Source of the DNA: Janthinobacterium sp. PC23-8
GTDB lineage: Bacteria; Pseudomonadota; Gammaproteobacteria; Burkholderiales; Burkholderiaceae_D
Assembly (NCBI RefSeq): GCF_002250505.1
Contig: NZ_NJGY01000005.1
Span: 211,157-275,156 of the forward strand
Length of the DNA stretch: 64,000 bases
Direction of reading: 5' to 3'
Shown: piece after piece, positions 6,455 to 15,500 of the stretch
Position numbering within the stretch: the first letter of the stretch is position 1
How the letters are laid out: every line of letters starts with the position of its first letter
The notes under the pieces: generated by a model
Databases searched by the model: none
Seen by the model: the letters and a program-made list of their open reading frames with translations, nothing else
What the model was told of the DNA's origin: nothing
Made by a program: the position numbers and the translations under genes

Positions 6455-8566
6455 ATGCGATACACCTTACTGCTATGCAGCCTCGCGCTGCCATGGCCGG
6501 CCGCCGTGCGCGCCGACGATGTTGTTCCCTCGGTCACCATCAGCGTTGACCGCACCGCCCAGCGCCGCAACGACACGGTCGCGACCATCACCGTCGGCCA
6601 CGATGAACTGGTACGCCAGGGCGACCGCGCCCTGCTTGACGTGCTCAAGCGCCTGCCCGGCGTGTCGGTGGGCGGCGCGCCTGGCGCCGGCCAGGGCCAG
6701 CAAATCGCTCTGCGCGGCCTGGGCCAGGGCTATACCCTGATCATGCTCGATGGCGTGGCCGTACCGAACGGCTTTGCGCTCGACAGCCTGGATCCGGAAC
6801 TGGTCGAGCGCGTCGAGATCCAGCGCGCCGCCACCGCCGAATTTTCCGCGCAGGCGATTGCGGGATCGATCAATATCGTGCTGAAAAAGGCGGGCGCCAA
6901 AGCGCCGCGCGAGTTCAAGCTGGGCGCATCGAGCAGTGCCGGCCGGGGCGCAGGCAGTGCCACGGTGCAGTGGTCGGGCAAGCAGCGAAAGTTGACGTAT
7001 GCGCTGGCCGGCACCGTCAGCCGCACGGCGCGCGCCAGCGATATCGACGAGTGGGTCCGCAACTTCGATATCGACGGCGAGGCTACCCTGCTGCGCCATG
7101 TGCCGCAGCGTGAAACGGTGGTGGTCAACGGCCTGGAACTGGCGCCGCGCCTGAGCTGGGCGCTGGAAGGCGAAGCCAGTCTGGCCTGGCAAAGCCTGCT
7201 CAGCGTCAAGCGCCTGGCGACCCGCCACCTGGGCATGGAAACGGCGTATGTGGGCGGCAACAGCAGCTATCCCGATAATCACAGCGACTTCGACCAGGCC
7301 AGCACCACCGTGCGCAGCGACCTGCAGTGGCTGCGCAAGCTCGACGCCGGCGCCAGCCTGGATGTCAAGCTGGGCGTGAACTACAACCACCGCAGCAACG
7401 ATTTCGTCTTCGAGGGCCGTGGACAGGACCGCGGGCTGCGCGCGACGCACCTGGTCGACTCCGGGGTCGACGATGTGGGCGCGACCTTCAGCGGCAGCTA
7501 CCGGCGCCCGCTGGGCGAGTACCATCTGCTGGCAGCCGGCTGGGATGCCGGCCGGCGACGGCGCGCGGATTTTCGCCGCGAGCGCCAGTTCGCGCCCGGC
7601 GAGCCCCCCTTGCTGTCGGACGAAGCCCATGCGGCCACCGCCATGCGCCTGGCGCTGTACGCGCAGGACGAATGGGCGGTGTCCGCGCGCTGGTCGCTCT
7701 ACCTGGGGCTGCGCTGGGAAGGCTTGCGCACCGCCAGCAACATCGTCGGCGGCCAGGTGCATGTAAGCTCGCAAGTGTGGAGTCCGCTGCTGCAAAGCCT
7801 GTGGAAGCTGCGCAGCGTAGACCAGGTGCGCCTGGCGCTCACGCGCACTTACAAGGCGCCCGAGATCTTCGAGCTGATTCCGCGCCGCTATACGGTCGAC
7901 AACGGCAACAGCCCCACCAATCCCGACAATCAGGGCAATCCGGCGCTGCGCCCGGAACTGGCCTGGGGCGTCGATGCGGCCTATGAATACTATCCCGCCA
8001 AAGGGGCGCTGCTGGGCGTGAGCGGCTCCCTGCGGCAGATCAGCGGCGTGATGCGCGAGCAGTTATTTTTCGCTGGCGAACGCTGGGTCGCCACGCCCGT
8101 CAACGGCGGCGACGCGCTGGTGCGCGGGCTGGAACTGGAGGCAAAGTTGCCGCTCGGCGCCTTCGACGTGCGCGCCAACCTGGCGCGCAACTGGTCGCGC
8201 GTAACGGGCGTGCCGGGGCCTGACAACCGGCTCGACAGCCAGCTGCCGTGGCGCGCCAGCGCCGGTGGCGACTACCGGCTGGCGCGCCTGCCACTGTCGC
8301 TCGGCGCCAGCTTTACTTACCAGGCCGGCGTGCGCTCGCGCACGTCAAACAACTTGCTGGCCTATGCCGGCGTCAAGCGCGAACTGGATGTCTATGCGCT
8401 ATGGAAATGGAGCGATCGCCTGCGCCTGCGTGTGTCCGGCGCCAATTTGCTTGGGCAGCGCTACGCCACCCGTAGCCTGTACGACGATCGCAGCGACCGC
8501 ATGCTGCGCAGTATCACGACGGGCAGCGAGCGCAGCTGGCGTCTGATGCTGGAAGGCACTTTGTAA
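6455..8566 (+). CDS. TonB-dependent outer-membrane receptor
   Basis: The 703-aa protein starts with a Sec signal peptide (MRYTLLLCSLALPWPAAVRA). A plug domain follows (DVLKRLPGVSVGG, QIALRGLGQGYTLIMLDGVAVP, VERVEIQRAATAEFSAQAIAGSINIVLKK), then a 22-strand-type barrel with LALTRTYKAPEIFELIPRR. It probably imports a large or scarce substrate using TonB energy; the substrate cannot be told. The preferred ATG is 16 codons inside the longest frame because it leads into the signal peptide. It lies 63 bp behind the M56/M23 gene on the same strand and is probably in its operon. The last residue is Leu rather than the usual Phe. Part of this gene is copied at 2324-2589. Confidence 0.9.
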   Translation: MRYTLLLCSLALPWPAAVRADDVVPSVTISVDRTAQRRNDTVATITVGHDELVRQGDRALLDVLKRLPGVSVGGAPGAGQGQQIALRGLGQGYTLIMLDGVAVPNGFALDSLDPELVERVEIQRAATAEFSAQAIAGSINIVLKKAGAKAPREFKLGASSSAGRGAGSATVQWSGKQRKLTYALAGTVSRTARASDIDEWVRNFDIDGEATLLRHVPQRETVVVNGLELAPRLSWALEGEASLAWQSLLSVKRLATRHLGMETAYVGGNSSYPDNHSDFDQASTTVRSDLQWLRKLDAGASLDVKLGVNYNHRSNDFVFEGRGQDRGLRATHLVDSGVDDVGATFSGSYRRPLGEYHLLAAGWDAGRRRRADFRRERQFAPGEPPLLSDEAHAATAMRLALYAQDEWAVSARWSLYLGLRWEGLRTASNIVGGQVHVSSQVWSPLLQSLWKLRSVDQVRLALTRTYKAPEIFELIPRRYTVDNGNSPTNPDNQGNPALRPELAWGVDAAYEYYPAKGALLGVSGSLRQISGVMREQLFFAGERWVATPVNGGDALVRGLELEAKLPLGAFDVRANLARNWSRVTGVPGPDNRLDSQLPWRASAGGDYRLARLPLSLGASFTYQAGVRSRTSNNLLAYAGVKRELDVYALWKWSDRLRLRVSGANLLGQRYATRSLYDDRSDRMLRSITTGSERSWRLMLEGTL

Positions 8567-8568
8567 GC

Positions 8569-8712
8569 TGCGATCTCAATGAACTGCAGCGCGACTGGGC
8601 CCGTGGCGAGACCTACAATGCAACTGTGGCCACCGCCGTGGCGCATGGCGGCGGCTATGGCCTGGGACTCATTTACGCCAAGACCATGTTCAACGCCAGC
8701 GAAGGGCATTGA
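8569..8712 (+). pseudogene. Orphan 3' end of an unknown gene
   Basis: Immediately after the receptor stop there is a 47-codon open stretch with clean high-GC codon use. It encodes DLNELQRDWARGETYN followed by a glycine-rich segment GGGYGLGLIYAKTMFN and ends in TGA, then a terminator. It has no start codon or ribosome-binding site, so it looks like the tail of a gene whose front was lost. I cannot name the family. Confidence 0.35.
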
Positions 8713-8733
8713 TGCCTGGCGTTCAGCAGGCGT

Positions 8734-8761
8734 AAAAAAACCGGCCCTGGCCGGTTTTTTT
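8734..8761. terminator. Bidirectional intrinsic terminator
   Basis: A perfect CCGGCC/GGCCGG stem (8741-8746 and 8749-8754) is flanked by A7 on one side and T7 on the other. It can therefore stop transcripts from the receptor side on the plus strand and from suhB on the minus strand. Confidence 0.85.
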
Positions 8762-8777
8762 ACATTCGCGATTGCTG

Positions 8778-9566
8778 TTAAGCAAACGGCGCCAGCAGGC
8801 TGACCATCTGGCCAAACACTTTCGGGCTGGCGGCGATCACGTCGCCCTTGTACAGGTAGTCCGACTCGCCGGAAAATTCACCGACGATGCCGCCCGATTC
8901 CGTGATCATCAGGGCGCCGGCGGCGATGTCCCACGGCTTCAAGCCTTTCTGGTAGAAGCCGTCCAGGCGGCCGCAAGCGACATAGGCCAGGTCCAGCGCG
9001 GCCGAGCCGGCGCTGCGCACGCCCTGGCTGCGCTCGCCCATGATGGCGTACATTTTGAGGTATTCGTCGAGCGCGCGCGGGCCGGCGCCGTGGCCGGTGC
9101 CCAGCATGGCGTTCGATACGCGGTCCAGTTTGGTCACGCGGATGCGTTTTTCATTCAGGAAGGCGCCGGCGCCTTTGCTGGCCGTAAACAGGTCGTTGCG
9201 CACCGGATCGTAGATGACAGCTTGCGTGACGATGCCGCGCTGGGCCAGCGCCAGCGAGATGCAGTATTGCGGGAAGCCATGGATAAAGTTGGTGGTGCCA
9301 TCGATCGGGTCGATGATCCATTGAAATTCATTCTCGTCGTGCGAGTTGGCGGAAGCGCCCGATTCCTCGCCCAGGAACGCGTGGTCCGGGTAGGCTTTGG
9401 ACAGCACCTCGATAATGGCTTGTTCGGCCGCCTGGTCGACGTCGGTGACGAAATCGTTATGTTGTTTTTCCGTGACGACGACGCGGTCGAGGTCGAAAGA
9501 CGCGCGGTTGATGACGGTGGCGGCGCGGCGGGCGGCCTTGATGGCCGTATTGAGCATTGGGTGCAT
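8778..9566 (-). CDS. suhB: Inositol-1-monophosphatase family protein SuhB
   Basis: This is a Mg-dependent phosphatase of the IMPase fold; in enterobacteria SuhB also joins rRNA antitermination complexes. Visible motifs are FLGEESG, the metal-binding IDPIDGTTNFIHGFP, and the C-terminal KPWDIAAGALMITESGG. The start MHPMLNTAIKAAR matches the usual SuhB beginning, and a GGAAG site precedes it; a longer start at 9587 is less likely. The gene is divergent from trmJ, the arrangement common in betaproteobacteria. Confidence 0.93.
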   Translation of the reverse strand: MHPMLNTAIKAARRAATVINRASFDLDRVVVTEKQHNDFVTDVDQAAEQAIIEVLSKAYPDHAFLGEESGASANSHDENEFQWIIDPIDGTTNFIHGFPQYCISLALAQRGIVTQAVIYDPVRNDLFTASKGAGAFLNEKRIRVTKLDRVSNAMLGTGHGAGPRALDEYLKMYAIMGERSQGVRSAGSAALDLAYVACGRLDGFYQKGLKPWDIAAGALMITESGGIVGEFSGESDYLYKGDVIAASPKVFGQMVSLLAPFA

Positions 9567-9752
9567 GTGAGCTTCCGTTAAAAGCACGCGAGCGCCCGGC
9601 AGTACCGGTGTGTACTGGAGCGCAGGAGTGCAAGAATGAATTAAAGAGCAAAGCGGTGGCGAACTGGTTAAAATCCCGGGCTGGCGTCAGCGTTGTGTGA
9701 CGTCTTGCTCCGACATTTCCTGTATCGATACCGCGCAATGGCGCTATTTTAA

Positions 9753-10517
9753 ATGAATCTGCCCGAAATCAATACGTCTCTTTTCACACGCCTGCGATTT
9801 ATTCTCGTCGAGACCAGCCGCTCCGGCAATATCGGCGCCGTCGCGCGGGCCATGAAAACCATGGGCTTTTCCGACCTGGTGCTGGTCAATCCGCGCTTTG
9901 CCGATGCCCTCTGCGACCCGGAAGCGGTGGCCTTTGCCAGCGGCGCGCAGGATATCCTGGCCGGCGCGCGCATCGTCGGCTCGATCGCCGAAGCGCTGGA
10001 AGGCTGCAACTACGCCGCCGCCGTCTCGGCCCGCCTGCGCGAGTTTTCGCCGCCGGTGACGGCCCCGCGCGCGATTGCCGCCCAACTGGCGGCCGGCACC
10101 GAGCTGCATGCGGCCGTGATTTTCGGCAACGAGCGTTTCGGCCTGCCCAATGAGATCGTCGAGCAGTGCAATGTCCTGATCAATATTCCCGCCAATCCCG
10201 AATACTCTTCGCTGAACCTGTCGCAGGCGGCCCAGGTGATCGCCTATGAGTGCCGGGTGGCCGCCCTGGGCGACTTTCAAGCGGCCAGCCCGGTCGGCTT
10301 TCAAGGTGACGCGGCCAGCCTGGCCCAGGTCGACGGCATGTATGGGCACTTGCAGGAAGCGCTGGTCGCCATCGATTTCCTCGATGCCGATAACCCGAAA
10401 AAGCTGATGCCGCGTTTGAAACGCTTGTTCTCGCGCACCGGGCTGGAAACGGAAGAAGTCAATATCCTGCGCGGCATCGCCCGCCATATCCTGGTGATGG
10501 CGAAAAAACCGCGCTGA
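9753..10517 (+). CDS. trmJ: tRNA (cytidine/uridine-32-2'-O)-methyltransferase TrmJ
   Basis: This 254-aa SPOUT-class SAM-dependent enzyme is expected to 2'-O-methylate position 32 of tRNA. It shows the N-terminal FILVETSRSGNIGAVARAMKTMGFSDLVLVNP, the knot motifs VIFGNERFGLPNEIVEQCN and IPANPEYSSLNLSQAAQVIAYE, and the C-terminal helical extension typical of TrmJ (LMPRLKRLFSRTGLETEEVNILRGIARHI). The start ATG is the only good one. It is divergent from suhB. Confidence 0.93.
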   Translation: MNLPEINTSLFTRLRFILVETSRSGNIGAVARAMKTMGFSDLVLVNPRFADALCDPEAVAFASGAQDILAGARIVGSIAEALEGCNYAAAVSARLREFSPPVTAPRAIAAQLAAGTELHAAVIFGNERFGLPNEIVEQCNVLINIPANPEYSSLNLSQAAQVIAYECRVAALGDFQAASPVGFQGDAASLAQVDGMYGHLQEALVAIDFLDADNPKKLMPRLKRLFSRTGLETEEVNILRGIARHILVMAKKPR

Positions 10518-10627
10518 ACGATAAACCGCTGGCAGAGTAGTTAGACCATGCGCTCTATTTTTTGAGCGCGCCAGCTTTTGCTCCTGGCTTACACTGGCCG
10601 GAAAAAGCAGGTCACAGGAGATGTAAC

Positions 10628-11242
10628 ATCATGCGACGCAATGTCAACGGCTGCTGGAACCTCGGCTACTGCGGCATGGGCTGCCCCACCAATGCCAAGC
10701 AGTCGATGCTGGTCACCACGATTCCTGCTGCATTGCGCCTGGGTGCCTGTCTGCTCACGCATGCCAGGGCCGAGCGCTTCGTGCTGCGGGGCGAGCGCAT
10801 CGCCAGCCTGCAGGTCACCGCCCTCGATGCAGCAGGCCAGGCAGCTACCGGCATCGAGTTGACCTTGCTTGCGAAACACTTTGTGCTGGCCGGCGGCGCC
10901 ATCAATTCGCCGGCGCGCCACTACACCAGCTGGGCCCAGGCGCGGCAGGCCATCGATGCCTTGCCGTACCAGGCCTTGCTGGCGCGCGTGGTATCGGCCC
11001 ATGTGATGAAAGGCTGCGCCATGTCCGACGATGCGCGCCTGGGCGTGTGCGATGCGCTGGGGCGCTACCGTGGGCTGGCCAATCTGTCGGTGCATGACGG
11101 TTCCCTGTTTCCCACCGCGATCGGCGCCAATCCGCAGTTGTCGATCTATGCGCTGGCCGCGCGCCTGGCCAGCAGCCTGGCGCGCGAGCTGACCGGCAAG
11201 GCCTCGCCCGGCTTTGGCGCGGACGGGGACGCTGCGCCATGA
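10628..11242 (+). pseudogene. GMC-family oxidoreductase remnant
   Basis: This is a fragment of a flavin-dependent GMC oxidoreductase. It retains the GCWNLGYCGMGCPTNAKQSMLVTTIPAAL block, the LAKHFVLAGGAINSPA block and the C-terminal VMKGCAMSDDARLGVCDALGRYRGLANLSVHDGSLFPTAIGANPQLSIYALAARLA block with the conserved His and Asn region. The N-terminal FAD-binding GxGxxG part is absent, and a large middle section is missing after GGAINSPA. Full enzymes of this type have over 500 residues and this frame gives about 204. The stop overlaps the ATG of the next gene (ATGA), so the intact gene was probably in an operon with it. Confidence 0.8.
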
Positions 11243-12189
11243 TCGCGCGCGCCCTGCGCTGGCTGATGCTGCTGCAAGTGCTGGCGGCCCTGGGCCTGGC
11301 CTGGCTGCTGTGGCAGGCCGGCGTGCGGCCGACGGCGCTGGCGCTGTTGCTGGGCGTGCTTGGAGTGCTGCTGCTGCGCGCGCTGATCGTGGCGCGCAAT
11401 TTCTGGCAGAGCCGGCGCTTGGCCGGTGAGCCCGCGCCGCAGCGGCTGGAATGGACTGCGGCGGCGCGCCTGTTCGCGGGCGAACTGGGCGCCAACCTGC
11501 GCACCTCGTCCTGGGGCATGTTGCACCCGCGCCTGAGCACAGCTGGCGCGCCAGGAAAGGGCATGCTGCCGGTTTTATTGATACACGGTTATGTCTGCAA
11601 CCGGGGCTTCTGGGCGCCCATGAGCTGCCAGTTGGCGCGGGCCGGCGTGGCGCACGGCGCGGTGGACCTGGAACCCGTCGGTGCCGGCATCGACGACTTC
11701 GTGCCGGCCGTCGAGCAGGCCATCGCTGCGCTGCTGGCGCGCGCGGGCGCCGGGCAGGTGGTGATCGTTGCGCACAGCATGGGTGGCCTGGTGGCGCGCG
11801 CCTATCTGCGCCGGCATGGCACTGCGCGTGTGGCGCGCGTGATCACCATCGGCACGCCGCATCATGGCACGGCGCTGGCCAGGCTGGCGCCGGGCAGCAA
11901 TGCGCGCCAGATGAGCCGGCCGGGCGGCCAGCCCAATGCCTGGCTGGCGCAACTGGCGGCGGACGAGACTGCGCCAGTACGCGCCCTGATCACCTCGATC
12001 TATTCGTATCACGACAATATTGTCGCGCCGCAGGATTCGGCCCGGCTGCCGGGCGCGCGCAACAGCGCTTATGCCGGCCTGGGGCATGTGGCGCTGGCGT
12101 CGGATGCGCGCGTGCTGCACCAGGTGTTGTCGGAGATCACTATCATTTCGGAAGTCGGCGCGGTGCTCCTGGCGCCCCATGGCGCTTGA
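11239..12189 (+). CDS. Alpha/beta-hydrolase, lipase/triacylglycerol-lipase-like
   Basis: The 316-aa protein has two N-terminal membrane segments (about residues 8-26 and 32-52), then an alpha/beta-hydrolase domain. It carries the oxyanion-hole region LLIHGYVCNRGFW, the nucleophile elbow AHSMGG with Ser180, Asp259 in YSYHDNIVAP and His283 in GLGHVAL. The family hydrolyses esters, and the membrane anchor suggests action on lipids at the inner membrane. It overlaps the GMC remnant by 4 bp, which suggests translational coupling before that gene decayed. Confidence 0.85.
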   Translation: MIARALRWLMLLQVLAALGLAWLLWQAGVRPTALALLLGVLGVLLLRALIVARNFWQSRRLAGEPAPQRLEWTAAARLFAGELGANLRTSSWGMLHPRLSTAGAPGKGMLPVLLIHGYVCNRGFWAPMSCQLARAGVAHGAVDLEPVGAGIDDFVPAVEQAIAALLARAGAGQVVIVAHSMGGLVARAYLRRHGTARVARVITIGTPHHGTALARLAPGSNARQMSRPGGQPNAWLAQLAADETAPVRALITSIYSYHDNIVAPQDSARLPGARNSAYAGLGHVALASDARVLHQVLSEITIISEVGAVLLAPHGA

Positions 12190-12302
12190 GTTTTCGCGCC
12201 ATTGATCAAGCCGGTAACGCTGTCGTTTTAACGCTATTGTTGCCTATTTAAAATAGATTTCCCTTCATAAAAACCTGTTTTCCAGACGCTTACTGGTTTA
12301 AG

Positions 12303-12340
12303 CTGACAGCTGCCGCGCACGCCAGGCGCGCGGCTGTCAG
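12303..12340. repeat. Strong inverted repeat between genes
   Basis: The arms CTGACAGC...CGCGC and GCGCG...GCTGTCAG form a long interrupted hairpin in the 295-bp gap between the hydrolase and the signalling gene. No T-run follows, so it is not a classical terminator. It could be a transcript-end stabiliser or a binding site. The rest of the gap holds nothing else I can name. Confidence 0.45.
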
Positions 12341-12508
12341 GTGGACACTACTGTGGCGAAACTGGCGGCTGCCGATTTATACTGAGAATCTCCATCCGCT
12401 ATTGTAGGATGGGCCTGTCACGCAATTGAACGTTGTGCGCTGAACCGTACAGACGCATTCTGGTGAAAGGGTTTTAATGGTGAAATGTTACCTGGGTGGG
12501 AGTGCCAA

Positions 12509-15500
12509 TTGTCCGCACGTATCCTGATTATTGAAGATAACGCCACCAATATGGAATTGATGGTGTATCTCTTGCGTGCTTTCGGCTACACGCCGCTGGC
12601 GGCCTATGATGGCGAAGAGGGAGTGCGCATGGCGCGCAGCGAGGTGCCCGACCTGATCATCTGCGACGTGCACCTGCCCAAGCTCGATGGCTATGGCGTG
12701 GTGGCCGAGCTGAAAAAAGATCCGGCGCTGCGCAAGATCCCGGCGCTGGCCGTCACCGCGCTGGCCATGGTGGGCGACCGCGAGCGCCTGCTCGAAGCGG
12801 GCTTCAATGGCTATATCGGCAAACCAATCGAACCCGATCTGTTCGTGGCGGAGCTGGAATCTTTTTTACCCGTGGCGCCGTCGACGCCAGTTAAAAACGA
12901 CATCTGCACTATCCTGATCGTCGATGATCATGTGCTCAACCGCGAGTTCCTGACCGCGCTGCTGGGCTACGGCGGCCATCGCCTGCTGCAAGCGTCCAAT
13001 GGCGCCGAGGGCCTCGACATCATGCGCACCGAGCGGCCCGATCTGATCATCTCCGACATCCTGATGCCCAATATGGATGGCTATGAATTCGTCTCGCGCG
13101 TGCATGCAAATCCTGCGCTGGCCGACGTGCCCATCATTTTTTATACGGCCACCTACCGCGAACAGGAAGCGATTTTGCTGGCGCAAGCCTGCGGCGTGCG
13201 CTGGGTGCTGCCCAAGCCGTCCGACCCTGAAGTGATTGTGCGCACCGTCAACGAAGCGCTGGGCCTGGTCGCGCCTGGCGCGCCGGCCAGCGCCAGGCTG
13301 CGCGCAGCCGAAATGCCTGAGGCCGGCAAGCTGGCCGGCATCGAACAGCATGTCAGCGGCTATCTCGACGAACTGGAAACGAGCAGCCAGCAGATCTCGC
13401 AGCTGGCCGGGCAGGGCGAAGGCAGCCCGCCCGTGCCGGAAGACCTGGCGATCATGACGCAGCGCTTGTCGCGCTCGCTGGCCAGCCTGCAGGCGGTCAG
13501 CCTGCGCCTGACGGCCCTGATCGAGCTGGGCATGGAGCTGGGGGCCGAACGCGATCCGCGCGCGCTGATCGCGGCCGGCTGCAAGGTGGCGCAGAACATC
13601 TGCGTGGCGCGCTATGCCTGCATCGGCGTGCTTGAAGAAGGCGCCGACAAGCTCAGTTACTTTTCATCGTGCGGCACTGAAAAGAACATCAGGCAGATCG
13701 CCGCTGCGCCGCGCACGGGTGTGCTGTCGCGCTTGCTCGAACAGCAGCGACCGCACCGCGTCAATGGCCTCAAGGGCGACCCTGCCGCGCTGGGCCTGCC
13801 CGACACGCATCCGCCCGTGCACTCTTTTCTCGGCGTGGCGATCGCTTCGCGCGAGCGCGTGCACGGCTGGCTGTACCTGGTCGACAAACTGGGCGCGCCC
13901 GAGTTTTCCGAAATCGACGAGCGCGTCGTCGCCACCGTCGCCGCGCAGATCGCGGTAGCCTATGACAACCTGCTGCTGTACGACGAAATCAAGCGCCATC
14001 ACGAACAGCTGACCCTGGACATGGCGGCCCGCATCCGCCTCGACGAGGACCTGCGGCGCTTTCGCCTGGCGATGGACGCCACCGCCGACGCCATCTTCCT
14101 GGTCGACCGCGCCGGCGCCTGCTTTGTCGACGTCAACCAGACGGCCTGCCGCATGCTCGGCTTCGAGCGCGAAGACTTCCTGCAGGTCGGCCCTGGCCGC
14201 GCCCACGACGGCCCGTCGCAGCTCGACGAGCTGTATGAAAAACTGCTGGCCGGCGACCAGGGCGCGCCGATGGCCGAACTGCAGTTGCACCGCAAGGATG
14301 GCTCGCCGCTGGCGGTTGAAGTGCAGCGGCGCACCCTGCGCTCGGGCCAGAGCTGGATCCTGGTGGCGGTGGCGCGCGACATCACCGAGCGCAAGGAGGC
14401 CGAGCAGCGCCTGTTGAAACTGGCCCATTTCGACACGCTCACGGGGCTGCCCAATCGCAGCCAGTTCTACGATTCGCTCACGCACGCGCTGTCCCAGGCG
14501 CAGGAACATCAATGGTCGGTAGCCGTGCTGTTTCTCGATGTTGACCGTTTCAAGAATGTCAACGATACGCTGGGCCACACCATCGGCGACGAATTGCTGC
14601 GCCAGTTTTCCAGCCGCCTGGTCGATTGCCTGCGCGTGCGCGACACCATCGGCCGCTTCGGCGGCGACGAGTTCGCCGCCATCCTGATCCTGCCAGACGG
14701 CGTCCAGCATTCGGTGAGCGTGGTCGACAAGATCCGCGAAGCGATGCGCAAGCCGTTCGATTTGCAGGGCCATGAGGTGACGGTCACGGCCAGCATCGGC
14801 ATCGCCGTCTATCCCGACGACGCGCTCGATGCCGACACCCTGATCCAGTACGCCGACACGGCCATGTACCGCGCCAAGGAGGCGGGGCGCGACGCCTTCC
14901 GCTTCTTCACGGCCGAAATGAACGCCCAGTCGATGGCCCGCCTGGACATGGAAAACGCGCTGCGCCGCGCCATCGACAACGAGCAATTCGTGCTGTTTTT
15001 CCAGCCCAAGGTGCATATCGGCTCGGGCCGGGTCAGCGGCGCCGAAGTGCTGATCCGCTGGCGCCGCCCAGGCCACGGCATGGTGTCGCCGGCCGTGTTC
15101 ATTCCCTTGCTTGAGGAAACCGGGCTGATCGTGCGGGTCGGCAATTGGGTACTGGACCAGGCCTGCCGCATGATCGCCGACTGGTGCGCCAGCAGCATCG
15201 GCCCGGTACACCTGTCGGTCAATGTCTCGGGCATCCAGTTCTTTGTCGGCGGCCTGGAAGAAGAAGTGCTGCGCGCCATCCGCAAGCACGCGATTGCGCC
15301 CGATCTGCTGGAACTGGAATTGACGGAAAGTTCCCTGATGTCGAACGCCGAGGAAACCATTGCCGTGCTGCGCAACCTGAAGGCGCTGGGCATCCAGATT
15401 TCCATCGACGATTTCGGCACCGGCTACTCCAGCCTGGCCTATCTGAAACGCTTTCCGATCGACAAGCTCAAGATCGATATCGCCTTTGTGCGCGAGGTCA

